Source of the DNA: Xestospongia bergquistia
Lineage: Eukaryota; Porifera; Demospongiae; Haplosclerida; Petrosiidae
NCBI GenBank assembly: GCA_963965975.1
Contig: OZ014411.1
Coordinates: 21,294,446 to 21,358,445 of the forward strand
Length of the DNA: 64,000 nt
Direction of reading: 5' to 3'
A program made the translations under genes and the position numbers. The notes beneath the pieces were generated by a model. The model was not told where the DNA came from, made no database searches, and worked only from the letters and a program-made list of their open reading frames with translations. Positions 47,715-60,073 of this stretch are shown piece by piece (the stretch's first letter is position 1; each line of letters opens with the position of its first letter).

Positions 47715-48934
47715 TCATGTTATTTCTTTCCTGTACTCTACTTCCTGTTCTATATATCTGACATAATGTTCCTCTACTATCATATTTATGTTGACTTCAT
47801 TTTCTCTTACACGTAACTTGTAATGAATAAACTGTTTACAAGAAAACAAGATGACATAATATAGCAGAGCTAATAAAGCAAAAACAAATCCTAGACCAAT
47901 TCTCTTAAGCATACTTGGAATATACTTTACAAGACGTTGATGCAACATCAGAAGGTAGAGAATGATTAGAAAGAAAGCAACACCATTGAATAAACCATCA
48001 CCTAATACATAGCAAGACAGAAACTTTGAATTGTCATATGAAATGTGGAACTTAAATAACCTAACTTTCTCAGCACACATAAGACCTAACAATGAAACAA
48101 AGAGAGGTATCAATCGTAGTACTGTCTTCACATTCTCTACTTGTTCTTCTGAGAAGGGTCCACCATATTTTTCCTTACCTAAGCCTAGTCGTGAAGGGTA
48201 GTCCTCCTCCCAATATGTCAAGGCACTATGATTCCTGGGATATTTGTTTTTTCTAGCATAGTTGAGTACTTTAGCAATCATTTTTACAGGATTAATAATG
48301 TGAGGTGTAGTATCTAGCCAATGTTTGAAGAGAAAGTTACTGACAATGACCGTAGACACAGATACACCTGATACTACATATGAAAATATATAAAAATCTT
48401 TCAGTAAACACTTAATGACTACCAGAATGACAAACACTATTGGTATAGATATAGAATGCCAATAAATGACAGCACTCAGTTTATCAGCAGAAGCTCCTAT
48501 TAACTGATCAATATTAAATTGTACAATATTTGAGCGAAAACTACTGTACCCAATTACTTGTAGAAAGTACGCGACTCCCGAAACTGACCAATATAATACA
48601 TCAATGTTTAAATATACATTGACAATAACTGCTATGCCACAAGTTACCCAAGAAGCAAAAGAGAAGTACACACCAGTAATGATTATTTTATATCTACCTG
48701 GCTTTATATCAGTGAGTAGACCAAATACAGGATATAAGAAAAAAATAAACAATACCCAACATCTCCAACATAATTATAAGTTTTGATTTGGCTGTTATAA
48801 TAGCTAATTGCAGCAAAATGAGTTATTAAATTTATTTGAAGATACATCAAAGCATTCCAGAGGATTATGAGTATTACTGACAGAGAACTTACATATTGGG
48901 TACCAGCCTTTCTCTTATAACAACACATCTTCAT
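47715..48934 (-). pseudogene. POT/SLC15-like transporter, copy 5, frameshift and 99-codon deletion
   Basis: Same family as the gene at 20459, first of the minus-strand copies. ATG of MKMCCYKRKAGTQ is at 48934. A run of 7 T (48739-48745) replaces the 8 T of the intact genes, shifting the frame after GDVGYCLFF. Downstream, the frame is open from PVFGLLTDIKPGRYK to FSCKQFIH. At about 47822 it jumps directly to YKLRVRENEV, losing about 297 bases that encode the last membrane segments. The deletion keeps the frame, so the order of the two events is not clear. Missing the C-terminal bundle, it cannot make a normal transporter. Confidence 0.9.
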
Positions 48935-51100
48935 AATCTCAGATACAGCTGACAAAATATTTCTATGCTTCAAAAACTTATGATGTGAGTTGAGCTATAA
49001 AATATACCAAATAATTTGTTTTAGCTAGTGTGTGTGTAATTTCACTTTACTATTTATCAATAGATAATGAAAAGCAAAATGAATAGTAAATATTGGGAAT
49101 TCCAGTATTGTGAAACATACATTGTATTCTCTTAGAACAACACATCTTCATTGTTAATTGGTCTTAGTACTGACAAAGGAGTTAGCAAATTTCACAAACA
49201 TGAGTTTAACTATATAAAATATACAAAGCAGTTTTTTAGCTAATGTATATGTAGTTTCATTTTAATTATTGATCAATATAATATTGAAATGCAATATGAA
49301 ATAAAAAATAATAGATGTTAGGAACCCAAGTAACAACTGTTAAGAGCATACATTATGTGTGTATGTATAATGTGTGTGTGGGGAGAGGGGGGGGCTAAAA
49401 GAATTTTTAACTCTAGTCTTTACATAAGGTATCTACTATTAAAGTGTTATTCTGAGTGCTTTAGCAAGCAACTATGTAGTTATTTGAGCATAGTAGTAAT
49501 CTCTCTAGTAGTCTCTCTGGTTTTGAATTAATTTTATTCATAAATTATATATGCATGAAGACTACAGAGTATAGCTGATTAAATATTTGCTAAATGTCTT
49601 CTCCTTTTTGTTGTCTCATATTGTTTTTGATTTTCCTTATTCTTCTATAGGAAATAATACATATTATTATTTTGTTGTTTATATGTTCAAACGTCAACTT
49701 ATGACTTACTATAACAATATGTTTTGGTTACATAAATCTCTAGATTTGAACTAGTACTTGTTCATTATAATACAATAACTTTAGATTTGGCTACTAACAT
49801 TGGGAAACAAAGCACAAGTTTCTAAATTGGATGAATTTTGCAATGTTGGTGATGTTAATTTTATCTTTATATGATATGAAACTGACAAGGTGCTTCATTA
49901 CACTTTTCAAAGTAGCTCCATGTAATGTTCTTGGTCTTTTATCAGATCAAATATGCACACATCTGGGCAAATTATATAATCACACTAGAATTTTGATACT
50001 GAGGTAATAAACTGATTAGTAATCTATAATTATCATAAATGTATCAATAAATGTGTTTAGCATATCAATGTACACTTGATAGTATTGTTGTAGTATTATA
50101 TAGAATGCCTTCCTCTATCCAGCACCTTTTAATTTACTATATTATAAATTTTATTAATATTAGGTTTTATTTATAGTTATATTATCATGATCAATGAAGG
50201 AGTCAAGTGTCTTAATACGAGAGAATGAGGTAAGTAACACAACAAATAGCAGATAGTAACACATGTATATCTCCTGTAAGTTGAAAATATATGAAGTGTC
50301 TATATTTATGTATAAACTCTACCAATGATGCCTTGCAGTGCCACATCAACACTTTCACATAACATTCATCTTTCAAATTCAATTTTAATAAAAAATTACC
50401 TCTTGATTGTTGAATAGTAGACCTAATTGTTGACTAAAGTAGAGGCTTTTAAGCAAACAAATGATAAGTTATACTTACTAAGTTACTTAAACCATTGACA
50501 CTAACTTGTGATGCCTGTCTTTTGTCACACTATCAAATGCTCTTAACTGGCCTCAAAGAAGATAAATATGATATATGTCTACGTCTTGGCTCCATAGACC
50601 TCATACTCTTAATTAATATGTGATAGCTAAATTGTATCAGTAAAATACATAACTAAAACAGAATAAGTCTGTCTAAAAAGTTACTGTTGCATTATCTACC
50701 AATATATTATCTATAAATAGTTTATTTGGTCAATATAAACATAACCTAGTATAGAATATAGGACTTGTTTAAGTTACTTGAAGGTATCCTAACTAACTAT
50801 GGTACATATACTACATATTGTTTATTGTATGCATCACCTCAAAATTTCATTTCTGCTTATGACTAGAGATTATTAACATTATTCACGTCTGTGGTTTCTT
50901 ACTTCAAGCTACATTTCTTACTAGTTTACAATTGCTTTAAAACTCCTTATTGAGCTTTTTCAAATTGAGACCAGTAAAACTAGCAAGACAAGGAATTTTC
51001 AATGTTCAAATGCTGTAGAAAAATCAAACAATGTGTAATTCAATGAATGGAAATGATATGGAATAAATCTTCTAAACAATACACAATCAACTTTTCTATA
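48935..51100. other. Upstream region and spacer of unit 5
   Basis: Two diverged upstream blocks (49000-49120 and 49150-49320), the second with a mutated gene start, show the same tandem pattern as units 1-2. A copy of the invertible block lies at 49410-49545. Bases 49880-50170 match the plus-strand unit spacers in reverse. Bases 50215-50720 are the partner of 41090-41580. No gene. Confidence 0.6.
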
Positions 51101-52180
51101 ATATTGATCAGTAGATTATTGAATCTAGTTTTTGCTAATAATCATTAAATGTAGACAAATTTTGGAACCATTTCTTTACTTTCTCTACACTTTGACAAAT
51201 CATCTTTGTCCCATAGCAGCTCCTGATATCTGTGCCTTTGTGATGTGATAAAAATATTTGTTTCTTTGAAGATATCACAGCATTATTAATTACACCATAA
51301 CTCCTTATAGATTAAATGAAAATTGGAAGCATCAACATAGACATATTCTGGGTCAATCTTTGCTATAAAAGATCCAACCACTTGTAATTGGGTAAGAGTC
51401 CTGAGGAATAATTAGCATACCACACTTTTTTTGTTAAATCAACTAGTTGAGTCAATGAATCATTGGTTCTTTGCCAATGGCATAATTATATTGCTAAAGA
51501 ATCTCCTTGAGTTTTCCCTTCTCTGGATCATGTATATTCTGCAATAATAACCAACTTTGTCTCTATGATAAGTATTACTAAGAACTTTTGAGAGTGGGGG
51601 ACAAAGACATAGGGGTAGGAAAGAGGGGGCAGGAGGGGCTGAAGCCCCTCCTGATTTGCACTCAAGACTATGTACATAATAACCTTTTGACTGAAGTGGT
51701 TATTGTGTTAATTTGTGTACATTAGCAATCAATCACCACATTATTGTGTGGTGATGTTACCTTCTGTAAAATTAATTGCTATAACAAAAGTATTAATAGA
51801 ACGAAATGCACTTTTCAATCTTACTCCAACTATAAAATTACCTGCAAACTACTATGACCCAAGAACAACAAAACCATGTCATGCTGTTATATACACATAA
51901 GGACCATACAGATGACATAAACTTATTTGAAATAGCTAGAGTTTGTTTCTTTTAATGACAGACGAATTAATTTGCTTGGTCATTTTGATGTTTAATAAAA
52001 TAATGCTAAGGTCAGCCCCCCCAACTTAAACTTTATTCCTACCCCAGTATTGATTAGAGATGTCCTTCAATTGAGAATATTATTTGAAGTATTGATGAGT
52101 ATAATACATATATCTCTAGTCTCTAAGTCCTCATATATTTTCTTCATCACATGAATAACAGCCTCACAGACTGTTGAATT
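51101..52180 (-). pseudogene. Reverse-transcriptase remnant, spacer copy 2 (interrupted)
   Basis: Minus-strand relative of 60660-61330. The palm region lies at 51400-51600 and its continuation at 52045-52180, separated by a younger insertion (about 51607-52043). Stops throughout. Confidence 0.55.
51607..52043. mobile_element. ~435-base insertion with GGGGTAGGAA / TTCCTACCCC ends
   Basis: Homologous spacers (46240 and 61190) run GGGGACAAAGA(T/C)ATGTGAT directly into ATTGATTAGAG; here the sequence is interrupted. The ends are inverted (GGGGTAGGAA and TTCCTACCCC), with purine-rich and C-rich subtermini and a small hairpin AGGGGCTGAAGCCCCT at 51635-51652. The target duplication is not clear and no transposase is present, so this is a MITE-like element of unknown superfamily. 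Confidence 0.7.
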
Positions 52181-52484
52181 ATTCTGGTACTTTATGTGCA
52201 AGTAGTACATCTTGTGACAATGCTAGTCATCTAAACAGTAAATACTCACAAGTGACAGGCTAGCAGTCATTTTATCAAAAATCTTTATCTGTGGTGGAAG
52301 GAGATATTCAACATTGTAATCTCTATCAGAGATGATACAACTAGAAAACGTTACATGACATTAACACTTTAACAGAGAGAGGATTGTTGTCATTTCCTTA
52401 GCAAGAGATGATTAATTTTGAAATGACAGGCTGGCTAATCCACTAATAGCCACAACAATGCAATTTAGCATTGATAGTATAAAA

Positions 52485-52557
52485 ATTCCTACATATTAGC
52501 CATAACATAATACACTATATATGTTTAGTGAGACTACGTGGCTATCATGTAGGAATT
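52485..52557. repeat. 3' hairpin element of transporter unit 6
   Basis: CCTACATATTAGCCATAACA ... TGGCTATCATGTAGG; same position relative to the gene as in other units. Confidence 0.85.
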
Positions 52558-52817
52558 TATATCATCATTCCTATTGTGTTCTTGCTTGAAATGTTTGTAC
52601 CATCATCCTTATATTTCATGAGTGTTTATGAAATTTTATATACTTGTATTAAATAATCTATATGGGATATAACTAACATTAACTAAACATGTATATAGTA
52701 CAGTATCACTATTGAAAGCAGTTTAACAATTTAGTTTACACAGTTATGAGGTAGTACATATCTGGCTAGCACTTGTGTTAACACAAGTGCTTACACAGTC
52801 AGGTTGTCATGTTGACA

Positions 52818-54344
52818 TTAAGACCAATCTGTAGATTCATGTAATTCTTTCTTGTAGTCTAATTCCTGTTCCATATATTTCACACAATGTTCCTCTGCTA
52901 TCATATGTATGTTAACTTCATTTTCTCTTACACGTAACTTGTAACGTTTAGCTAGTATCACAAACACTATCAGTATGATGATAATAATCACACTCTTGTA
53001 AACATAATAAAAAGGATTTTGGCAGATTATATCACTTTCACATTTAAAGGGATACTTGCCATTTATATTCACTACTAATCCAATTGCAAATGCTGCAAAC
53101 CACATCCCAACCATGAACCCTCTCATTTCATGTGGAGATTGTGCTATTGTGAACTCCAATGATGTAGGAAGAATTAAAGCAAATGAAATTCCATATAATA
53201 TTTCAGGAACAATGATTGTTTTGTATGAATTTGTATTTAAATGAAGAAACTTTTTACAAGAAAACAATATGACATAATATAGTGGAACTAATGAAGCAAA
53301 AACAAGTCCTAGACCAATTCTCTTAAGCATACTTGGAATATACTTTACAAGACGTTGATACAACATCAGAAGGTAGAGAATGATTAGAAGTAAAGCAACA
53401 CCAAAGTATAAAGCACGACTTAATATATAGCAAGAAAGAAAATGTGACTTGTCATATGAAGTGTGAAAATTAAATAGCCTGACTTCCTCGGCACACATAA
53501 GACCTACCGCTGAAACAAAGAGAGGTATCAATCGTAATACTGTCTTCACATTTTCTACTTGTTCCTCTGAGAAGGGTCCACCATATTTTTCCTTACCCAA
53601 GTCTAGTCGTGAAGGGTAGTCCTCCTCCCAATATGTCAAGGCACTACGATTCCTGGGATATTTGTTCTTTCTAGCATAGTTGAGTACTTTAGCAATCATT
53701 TTTACAGGATTAATAATGTGAGGTGTAGTATCTAGCCAATGTTTGAAAAAAATGTTACTGACAATGACTGTACACACAGATACACCTGATACTACATATG
53801 AGAAGGTATAAAAACGTTTCACCAAACACTCAACAACTACCACAATGACAAGCACTATTGGTATAGTCATAGAATGGCAATAAATGACAGCACTCAGTTT
53901 ATCTCCTATTAACTGGTCTGTGTTAAATTGTACAACATTTGAGCGAAAACTACTGTACCCAATTACTTGTAGGAAGTATGCGAGACCCAAAATTGACCAA
54001 TATAATGCATCAATGTTTAAATATATATTGATAATAACTGCTATACCACAAGTTACCCAAGAAGCAAAAGAGAAGTACACACCAGTAATGATCATTTTAT
54101 ATCTACCTGTCTTTATATCAGTGAGTAGACCAAAGATAGGAAATAAGAAAAAAATTAAACAATATCCAACATCACCAACATAATTGTAAGTTTTGACTTG
54201 ACTGTCATAGTAGCTTGTTGCAGCAAAATGTCTTATTAAACTTACATGAAGGTACATCAAAGCATCCCAGAGAATTATGAGTATTACTGACTGAAAACGT
54301 GCACATTGGGTACCAGCCTTTCTCTTAGAACAACGCATCTTCAT
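52818..54344 (-). CDS. POT/SLC15-like transporter, copy 6 (508 codons)
   Basis: Open, intronless member of the array on the minus strand. It differs from its sisters by loss of three codons in the PTR2-like block (QLIGDKLSAV instead of QLIGASADKLSAV), by FNTDQ for FNIDQ, and by a changed stop that adds a short tail (HESTDWS). The N-terminus is also diverged (MKMRCSKRKAGTQCARFQSV). The charged linker YPRNRSALTYWEEDYPSRLD and the EFTIAQSPHEMRG block are intact. The three-codon loss sits at the end of a predicted membrane segment and could affect folding or transport. Predicted role as for copy 1. Confidence 0.88.
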   Translation of the reverse strand: MKMRCSKRKAGTQCARFQSVILIILWDALMYLHVSLIRHFAATSYYDSQVKTYNYVGDVGYCLIFFLFPIFGLLTDIKTGRYKMIITGVYFSFASWVTCGIAVIINIYLNIDALYWSILGLAYFLQVIGYSSFRSNVVQFNTDQLIGDKLSAVIYCHSMTIPIVLVIVVVVECLVKRFYTFSYVVSGVSVCTVIVSNIFFKHWLDTTPHIINPVKMIAKVLNYARKNKYPRNRSALTYWEEDYPSRLDLGKEKYGGPFSEEQVENVKTVLRLIPLFVSAVGLMCAEEVRLFNFHTSYDKSHFLSCYILSRALYFGVALLLIILYLLMLYQRLVKYIPSMLKRIGLGLVFASLVPLYYVILFSCKKFLHLNTNSYKTIIVPEILYGISFALILPTSLEFTIAQSPHEMRGFMVGMWFAAFAIGLVVNINGKYPFKCESDIICQNPFYYVYKSVIIIIILIVFVILAKRYKLRVRENEVNIHMIAEEHCVKYMEQELDYKKELHESTDWS

Positions 54345-54393
54345 TAGATAGGAATTGACAAAATATTAGCATGCTTAACAAACTTATAATATT

Positions 54394-54407
54394 AGTTTAG
54401 CTATATA
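54394..54407 (-). promoter_or_regulatory. Conserved TATA-like promoter block, transporter 6
   Basis: Reverse complement reads TATATAGCTAAACT, about 50 bases before the ATG at 54344. Confidence 0.55.
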
Positions 54408-54814
54408 AAGTATACCAAGTAGTTTGTTTTAGCCAGTGTATATTTAATTTCACTTTACTATTGATCAATATATAATAATGAAAAGCAAGATAAATAGTAA
54501 ACATTGGAAATTCCAGACCATACATTGTATGCATAAATGTTGTATCCATGTACTTAGAGAATACGTATCAAACATGAAGCAATCTGATTGGTCAATTTTG
54601 AGTTCATAAATCACATAGAATAAGTCTGCCAACATTTAAAACATGTCTGCTAACCCTTAGAAATTTGTCTGGGAAATGCTGAAGTCTTTCACATGAAATA
54701 ATTATTTTCACAACAAAATGATAATGAATTATAAGAATTATTGTTTTGACAAAGTGTTTAAATTATTCAAAGATAGCTAGCTACCTTACTGCCTTTTTCA
54801 TGGCATGTCTTTAT
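54408..54814. other. Upstream flank of transporter 6
   Basis: Starts with the shared upstream block (ATTGATCAATA, TAAACATTGG) then loses similarity. No gene. Confidence 0.5.
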
Positions 54815-57800
54815 AAGCTCAATCCAACACTGTAACACTCACTGTCTTAGCGCTCAATTTCTTTTTTTTATTAAAACACAAAAGACACTCAATACCAAAG
54901 CTAATATAAAGAGCATCAATAACAATACTAAATTTGTAATGAGAATAAAATAACATAATAAGTAAAGGATTAATAATAAGTGATGATATTGATAGATGAA
55001 TATTGCAGAGTTTTAGTGCAAAGTGTTGAACTTTTTCCAATTTGTTGATGTCAGGAATGGAATAAGGATCCCAAACAGAGGAACTGTACATAAGGACGGG
55101 GAGGATTAATGTCAAATACAATTTGATAAGAACAGAAGAAGAAAAGTTGACGATAGATGTAGCCAAGCATTTTCTTGACCTTGGAACAAATTTCATTGAT
55201 GTGAGTAGACCAGGAGAGGTTAGAGGTTAGAGTAACACCTAGGTATTTAAATGAAGAGACTAATTCGAGAGGTGATCCATCAAGGAGAAGAGAAGGAAGA
55301 GTAGTAAAGAATGTAGGAGACTTCCTGGAAATGATCATGTATTTAGTTTTTGAGTGATTAATTGTTAGGTGTTTAGTTTGACCCAAGAAGAGAGAATATT
55401 AACATTAGATTGTGTACATGAAAACTCAAAGGATGATTTGAAGGGACACAATAGGAGGATGTCATCAACATATAGCATGATGGATGATGTTGACGAGAAA
55501 GGTAACTGGAATATGTCATTTACATACAAAATGAAGAGAAGTGGTCCAAGAATTGAGCCTTGAGGAATGCCAGATAGGACAGTAGACTTAGAAGAGGAAC
55601 AGCCATCAACAACAGCCTGCTGAGATCAAGTTGTGAGATAGCTTTGAAGCCACACCATAAGGTAATGAGGAATGTCAAGTGAAAAAAGAAGGGGTTGATG
55701 TGGAACTGAGTCAAATGCTTTAGTTAGATCAAGAAAGGTTGCACAGATTGAGTAACCTTTATCCAAACCATGAGTTTGTGGAAGTAATCAGGGCAGACTC
55801 CGTGGAATGACCAGATCTAAAACCAAATTGAGAATTAGATAAAAAATTGAGTCTTACAAAAGTCAAGTAACCAGTTGAAAATATGTCTTTCTAGGACCTT
55901 GCTGATAAGTGGTAGTAGAGATATGGGACAATAACCTGTGGGAGAAGATGGAGCTGAAGAGTGCTTTGGTATAGGTATAAATGAGAATTTTTCCAGTCAT
56001 CAGGAAAGATAGCAGACTTAATCAACAGATTAAAGATAGAAGTAAGTGGTGATGAAATGGAATAGGCAGTTTCTCTTAACGTACAGGCTGAAATACCATC
56101 GGGACCTGTAGAAGTATTAGATGGAATCTGAAGAAGGAGCTTTGCAACTTCGACGTTGGAGCATAAAAGATGAGATGGACATTCTTCAAAGGAACCAGAG
56201 TCATCAAAGCTGTGAAAAGTGGAGGAACAGATAGATTGAAACAGTTACAAAAGAATTGGTTAATCATATTAGCTTTGGATAAAGGTGTGGTAGCTGAGGA
56301 GCCATTAAAGGACAAAGCGGGAATAGAGAAAGACTTCTTATTCATTTTTTTAAAGAGAGCCAGAAGTCCTTGGATGATGAGAAAGAGGATAGCTTGTGGA
56401 AAACAGTAGATTTCAAATGATGTTGGTAGGATAGCGTTTTGTTTCTACAAATGTGATATTAAGACATTAGAGATGATGATTTAGCTCTTTTGGCTTTAGT
56501 AAATAGAGCATTATGTTTGTGAATACAAGAAAGGAGGTGATTGTTAGCCCAGGGTGGTGAATTTTTAATAGGCATTAATTTAGATGGGATGGTATGATTC
56601 ATTACTTCAATAAAGACTTCTTTAAACATGGACCAAGTGTAATTGACATCAGTGGAGGATAAGAGAGAGTCCCAGGGGAGAGAAGAGATGATAAGATTAG
56701 CTGCTTTAAAGTCACCTTTGCTATAAAGCTAAATACTATGAAGATTCTTAGAGGAGGGTTTGTATTGTTGTCTCAAAGGGACAATGAACAATAATGAATT
56801 ATGATCTTATGAAGACAATGGAGGAAGAACAAAAGAAGAACATGACAAATTTGAAGGAACCTGAGTAAGAATAATGGGTAGGTTCTTTGACAACTTGAGA
56901 AAGACCAATGGAATTGGTAAAGTCAAGGAGTTTGGTTAGAAGGGGAGATGAACTCATAAAATTTATGTTAAAATCACCAGTAAGAAAACAAAAGAGGTTA
57001 AGAAATCAATGAATATGTCCAGGGATTGATTATCACTTGGAGACCAATAAAAAGATCCAAGCATGAATGAATAATTAGAAATAGTGACAGAGAGAAGGAT
57101 GATTTCAAGATTCAAGGGTGATGGGATTACTTTGAATGAAAGTGAAGATTTAATATAAACAGCTATTCCACTACCATGGTGGGAACAATCTTTACAAACA
57201 CAGCGATAATTAGGTATAGATATCTCATTGTCAGAAATGTCAGGAGACAACAAGAACTCAGAAATACAAACAATATCAGGAAAGGAAGAGGAACATATAA
57301 GAGCAAGATCATCTAGTTTAGGTAGAAGACTTCTAGTATTGAAGTGTAAGATTTTTAATGAGCTGGATTTGCAGGAGAAAAAGGTGGACTTAATAGAGTT
57401 ATCAACACAGAAGCTAGATTGTACATTAAGTAATATATTTGGGAGGAAGTTGATTTACAGGAGGTGAGGGAAGAAGCAGAGGTTTTTGGGGATGAGAATA
57501 AGGATGAAGATTGATGTTGGGGGGAAACATTGTGGAAGAGAGGCTGATGCATGGGATGATATTGAGGAGATGGTAAGAGAGGATGACAGGGGGGAGGGGT
57601 GCCCGAAGGCCGATGGCCTCTGATTAAAAAAATACCGAAAGAAGATGTACAAAGAGAAACATTGGATTGAAGCTGGGAAATAGGAGGAGGGGTAGTAAAT
57701 GGAGGATAGAGAATTGGATGAGGAGCAGTAGGATGGTGAAGATTTAGAGGAGGAGCTATTGATGGATGGTTGAGAATTGGAGGAAAAGCTGTAGAGGGAG

Positions 57801-58010
57801 GGTTGAGAGTTTGAGAAGGAGTACTGTAAGGAGGGTGGAATTTTGGAGAAGGAGCGGTAGAGGAAGAGTGAAGAATTAGAAGTAATGGTAATGTAATGGT
57901 ATGGAGTTGAAAAAATGCTGGGCTCAGAAGAACGATTAGATGTAGGAATGGAAATAGAACTGGCAGCAGAGTAGGATAACATTTGTACTTCTTGAGTATG
58001 TTGACCAAAG
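54815..58010 (-). mobile_element. Endonuclease-type LINE retrotransposon, decayed
   Basis: Minus-strand element reading from about 58008. A Pro/Ser-rich N-terminal region (NPPSTAFPPILNHPSIAPPL, in roughly 36-base repeats at 57660-57880) comes first. An APE-type endonuclease follows (KILHFNTRSLLPKLDDL, SPDISDNEISIPNY, HHGSGIAVYIKSSLSF). The linker has FNGSSATTPLSKANMINQFF and STGPDGIS. RT palm blocks QGSILGPLLFILYVNDIF and YVDDI (55459-55479) are next, then LTINHSKTKYMIISRK and FKYLGVTLTSNLSWSTHI. The C-terminal region has LYLTLILPVLMYSSSVWDP and KLEKVQHFALKLCN. Frameshifts and stops occur in the linker, RT and thumb. The layout fits the CR1/L2-like range of LINEs; the clade is not resolved. 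Confidence 0.88.
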
Positions 58011-58640
58011 GATCAATTACATTTTATGTTTTAAGCTTTGATGTTGCTTTCAAAGTCTCTACAACAGTGGAACACTCACTGAATGTTTGAACTCTGAGAC
58101 AACAAATTGTTCTTTGGGACACTGTGCTACAAGTCATTCAATTTTTTATTGGAAGAGTTGTCTTTAAGTCTCTATGTTGCTATTGTTGGCTGTACATTTA
58201 CACTTCAAGTTTTAGAATATATTGGCATTTTCCAAGCTCTTTCAAACACTATAACACTTGCTAAACATCCTAGCTCTCAAATGACTAGTTTCTCTTCAGG
58301 ACATGACATTTGCTTATTACATTCTAAATTATTTAGACGTCTTAGACAATAGGATATATGTGGTTTAGTAAGCCACAGACTGATCTTATACTTACAGTTT
58401 GGTTTGAAAGTTGATAACATGGTGATTAAGATTATTGTTATAGTTATGCTTTTATTGTGTTGTGGCGCATAGTTCGAAGTCATGAACCGAAGAATAGTTT
58501 ATAATAATATCAATCTGTTTGAAGCTTCAGGGGAAAATGATGGGAAAAGTCCACCATGCGGGCCATCTCTTTGAACATTGAATGATAATGAAGAGCTTCT
58601 TGATATAAATTATAAATTTAGTATTAGAGAGCCCTATGCT
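58011..58640. other. Spacer with imperfect repeats
   Basis: Bases 58060-58290 hold imperfect repeats of a motif like AACACTCACTGAATGTTTGA. A relative of it (CTGTAACACTCACTGTCTTAGC) also sits at the 3' end of the LINE near 54835. No gene. Confidence 0.4.
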
Positions 58641-58644
58641 TGAA

Positions 58645-58884
58645 CTAAATATCTACCTGTCTTGACATCAGTGAGTAAACCAAAGACAGGAAATAAGAAA
58701 AAAATGAAACAATATACAAAATTACCAACATCACTAAGATATTACTTGACTGTGTTTCAGCAAAATGTCTTATTAAATTTACATGAAGGTACATCAAAGT
58801 ATCCCAGAGAATTAAGAGTATTACTGACTGAGAGCTTATACATTGATTGTCAGCCTTTCTTTGATGAGACCTATACACCTTCAT
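58645..58884 (-). pseudogene. POT/SLC15-like transporter, copy 7, 5' remnant
   Basis: About 240 bases matching only the first 80 or so codons of the family (SVILLILWDTLMYLHVNLIR). It has a deletion of about 5 codons and a frameshift near the second membrane segment, and ends at the GRY of the PTR2 loop (about 58650), where unrelated sequence begins. The promoter-proximal block at 58940-58975 is recognisable but altered (TAGCTCCATAAAATATACC). Confidence 0.88.
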
Positions 58885-59602
58885 TGATAATCAATCTTCA
58901 AACTGACAAAGAATTAGGACACTTTAGAAACTACTAACATAGTTTAGCTCCATAAAATATACCATGCAGTTTGTTTTAGCTAGTGTAGTTGTATTGTGAC
59001 TATTGGTCAAAAGACAATAATGAAATTCAATAAGATGAAATAATAAACATTGGGAAATCCAAATAATGTTTGCTAAGAACATACATTATATGCACATTAA
59101 TATATATATATATGTGTGTATTATGTATGTGTGTGTATATACATGTACATATATGCATAATGTTCACACTTGACTGTTTTCTTGCTAATGTTACTGAAAT
59201 TCCTAATGCTTATTATTCAGCTTGCATCTTAATGTAACATATATTGAGGTGGTAACACTGCCTTTGTAGGAATGGCACAATGTTTTTCTTCTTACTTATT
59301 TCTTCTTTTTTGTATCAATTGATTTTTCCATGATATTATTGTGGCATTATATCATTGGATTATAACACAAGAAAATGATTTTTTGCAAAAAACTTATGTA
59401 TAAAAGTCAACAAAGAGATTACAACAAACTAATTCACTAGTGCAAATGAATACAGAAGTTAGCCTTTTAAGGAAGTGAAATAAAGTAACAGGATATCTCA
59501 AATCCAGGATCAGTACATACTCTATCGTTCTATTAAGTGACATTCAAAGTACTTTATTTTACTATAAAATGAAGCAAAGTACCAAAGGTAACTCCCATTA
59601 CT
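58885..59602. other. Upstream region of copy 7 and spacer
   Basis: Includes an AT/TG microsatellite at 59097-59155 and a block (59225-59310) that matches 38690-38760 in reverse. No gene. Confidence 0.5.
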
Positions 59603-60073
59603 CTAAGATAATTTATAGCAATATCTTTGACAATCCAAAAATAGACATTTTGTTTTTAGTTGTTTCAAAAATGTCAGTACATGTATAAGTGGAGGAAATA
59701 CTAATACTAGAGCACTACTGGCTAGTCCACTAAATAACGCAATAAGATCATTAATGTCTGAAAGTTAACACAGCTAGAATTAGAAAAAATATTTATTAAT
59801 AGTTATATCAAATCTTTATAACATTAGAATATATTTACATTATGTTCAATAGACACTTTTATACATATGTCAGCCTATTTTAGACCTTCATTTACCAGTG
59901 AGTAATACAAGTCCTGAACGAAATACAAGTTGAATTGCTGTCTTGATCACAATATGATTTTTAGGATATCTGTATGTGAAGTAGTCCAGTTTAAATTTAA
60001 TACACTTGTAAAATGGAGGTTTCAGGAAATCTATAGATACATAAAACACTAGAGTCTTGATATTACTCTCCAT
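59603..60073 (-). CDS. SLC36-like amino-acid transporter, 3' end only
   Basis: Two minus-strand exons read in frame. Exon 60073-59896 encodes IKTLVFYVSIDFLKPPFYKC and LDYFTYRYPKNHIVIKTAIQ, ending VFRSGLVLLT with donor GTAAAT. Exon 59757-59603 encodes DINDLIALFSGLASSALVLV then FPPLIHVLTFLKQ, and a stop. The join is phase 1. The SxxSSALxLxxPPL signature and preceding RxxLVLLT segment fit the C-terminal membrane segments of AAAP/SLC36 (vesicular or plasma-membrane amino-acid) transporters. The usual LAIxIP stretch between the two exons is absent. I cannot find the N-terminal exons upstream, so it may be a truncated duplicate. Confidence 0.6.

Noticed and set aside
57455-57982. 175-codon Ser-rich minus-strand frame
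   Set aside because: It overlaps the Pro-rich frame of the LINE 5' region; low-complexity repeats keep several frames open.
54815-58010. Possible host gene with proline-rich domain
   Set aside because: Endonuclease and RT motifs in the correct order show it is a LINE.
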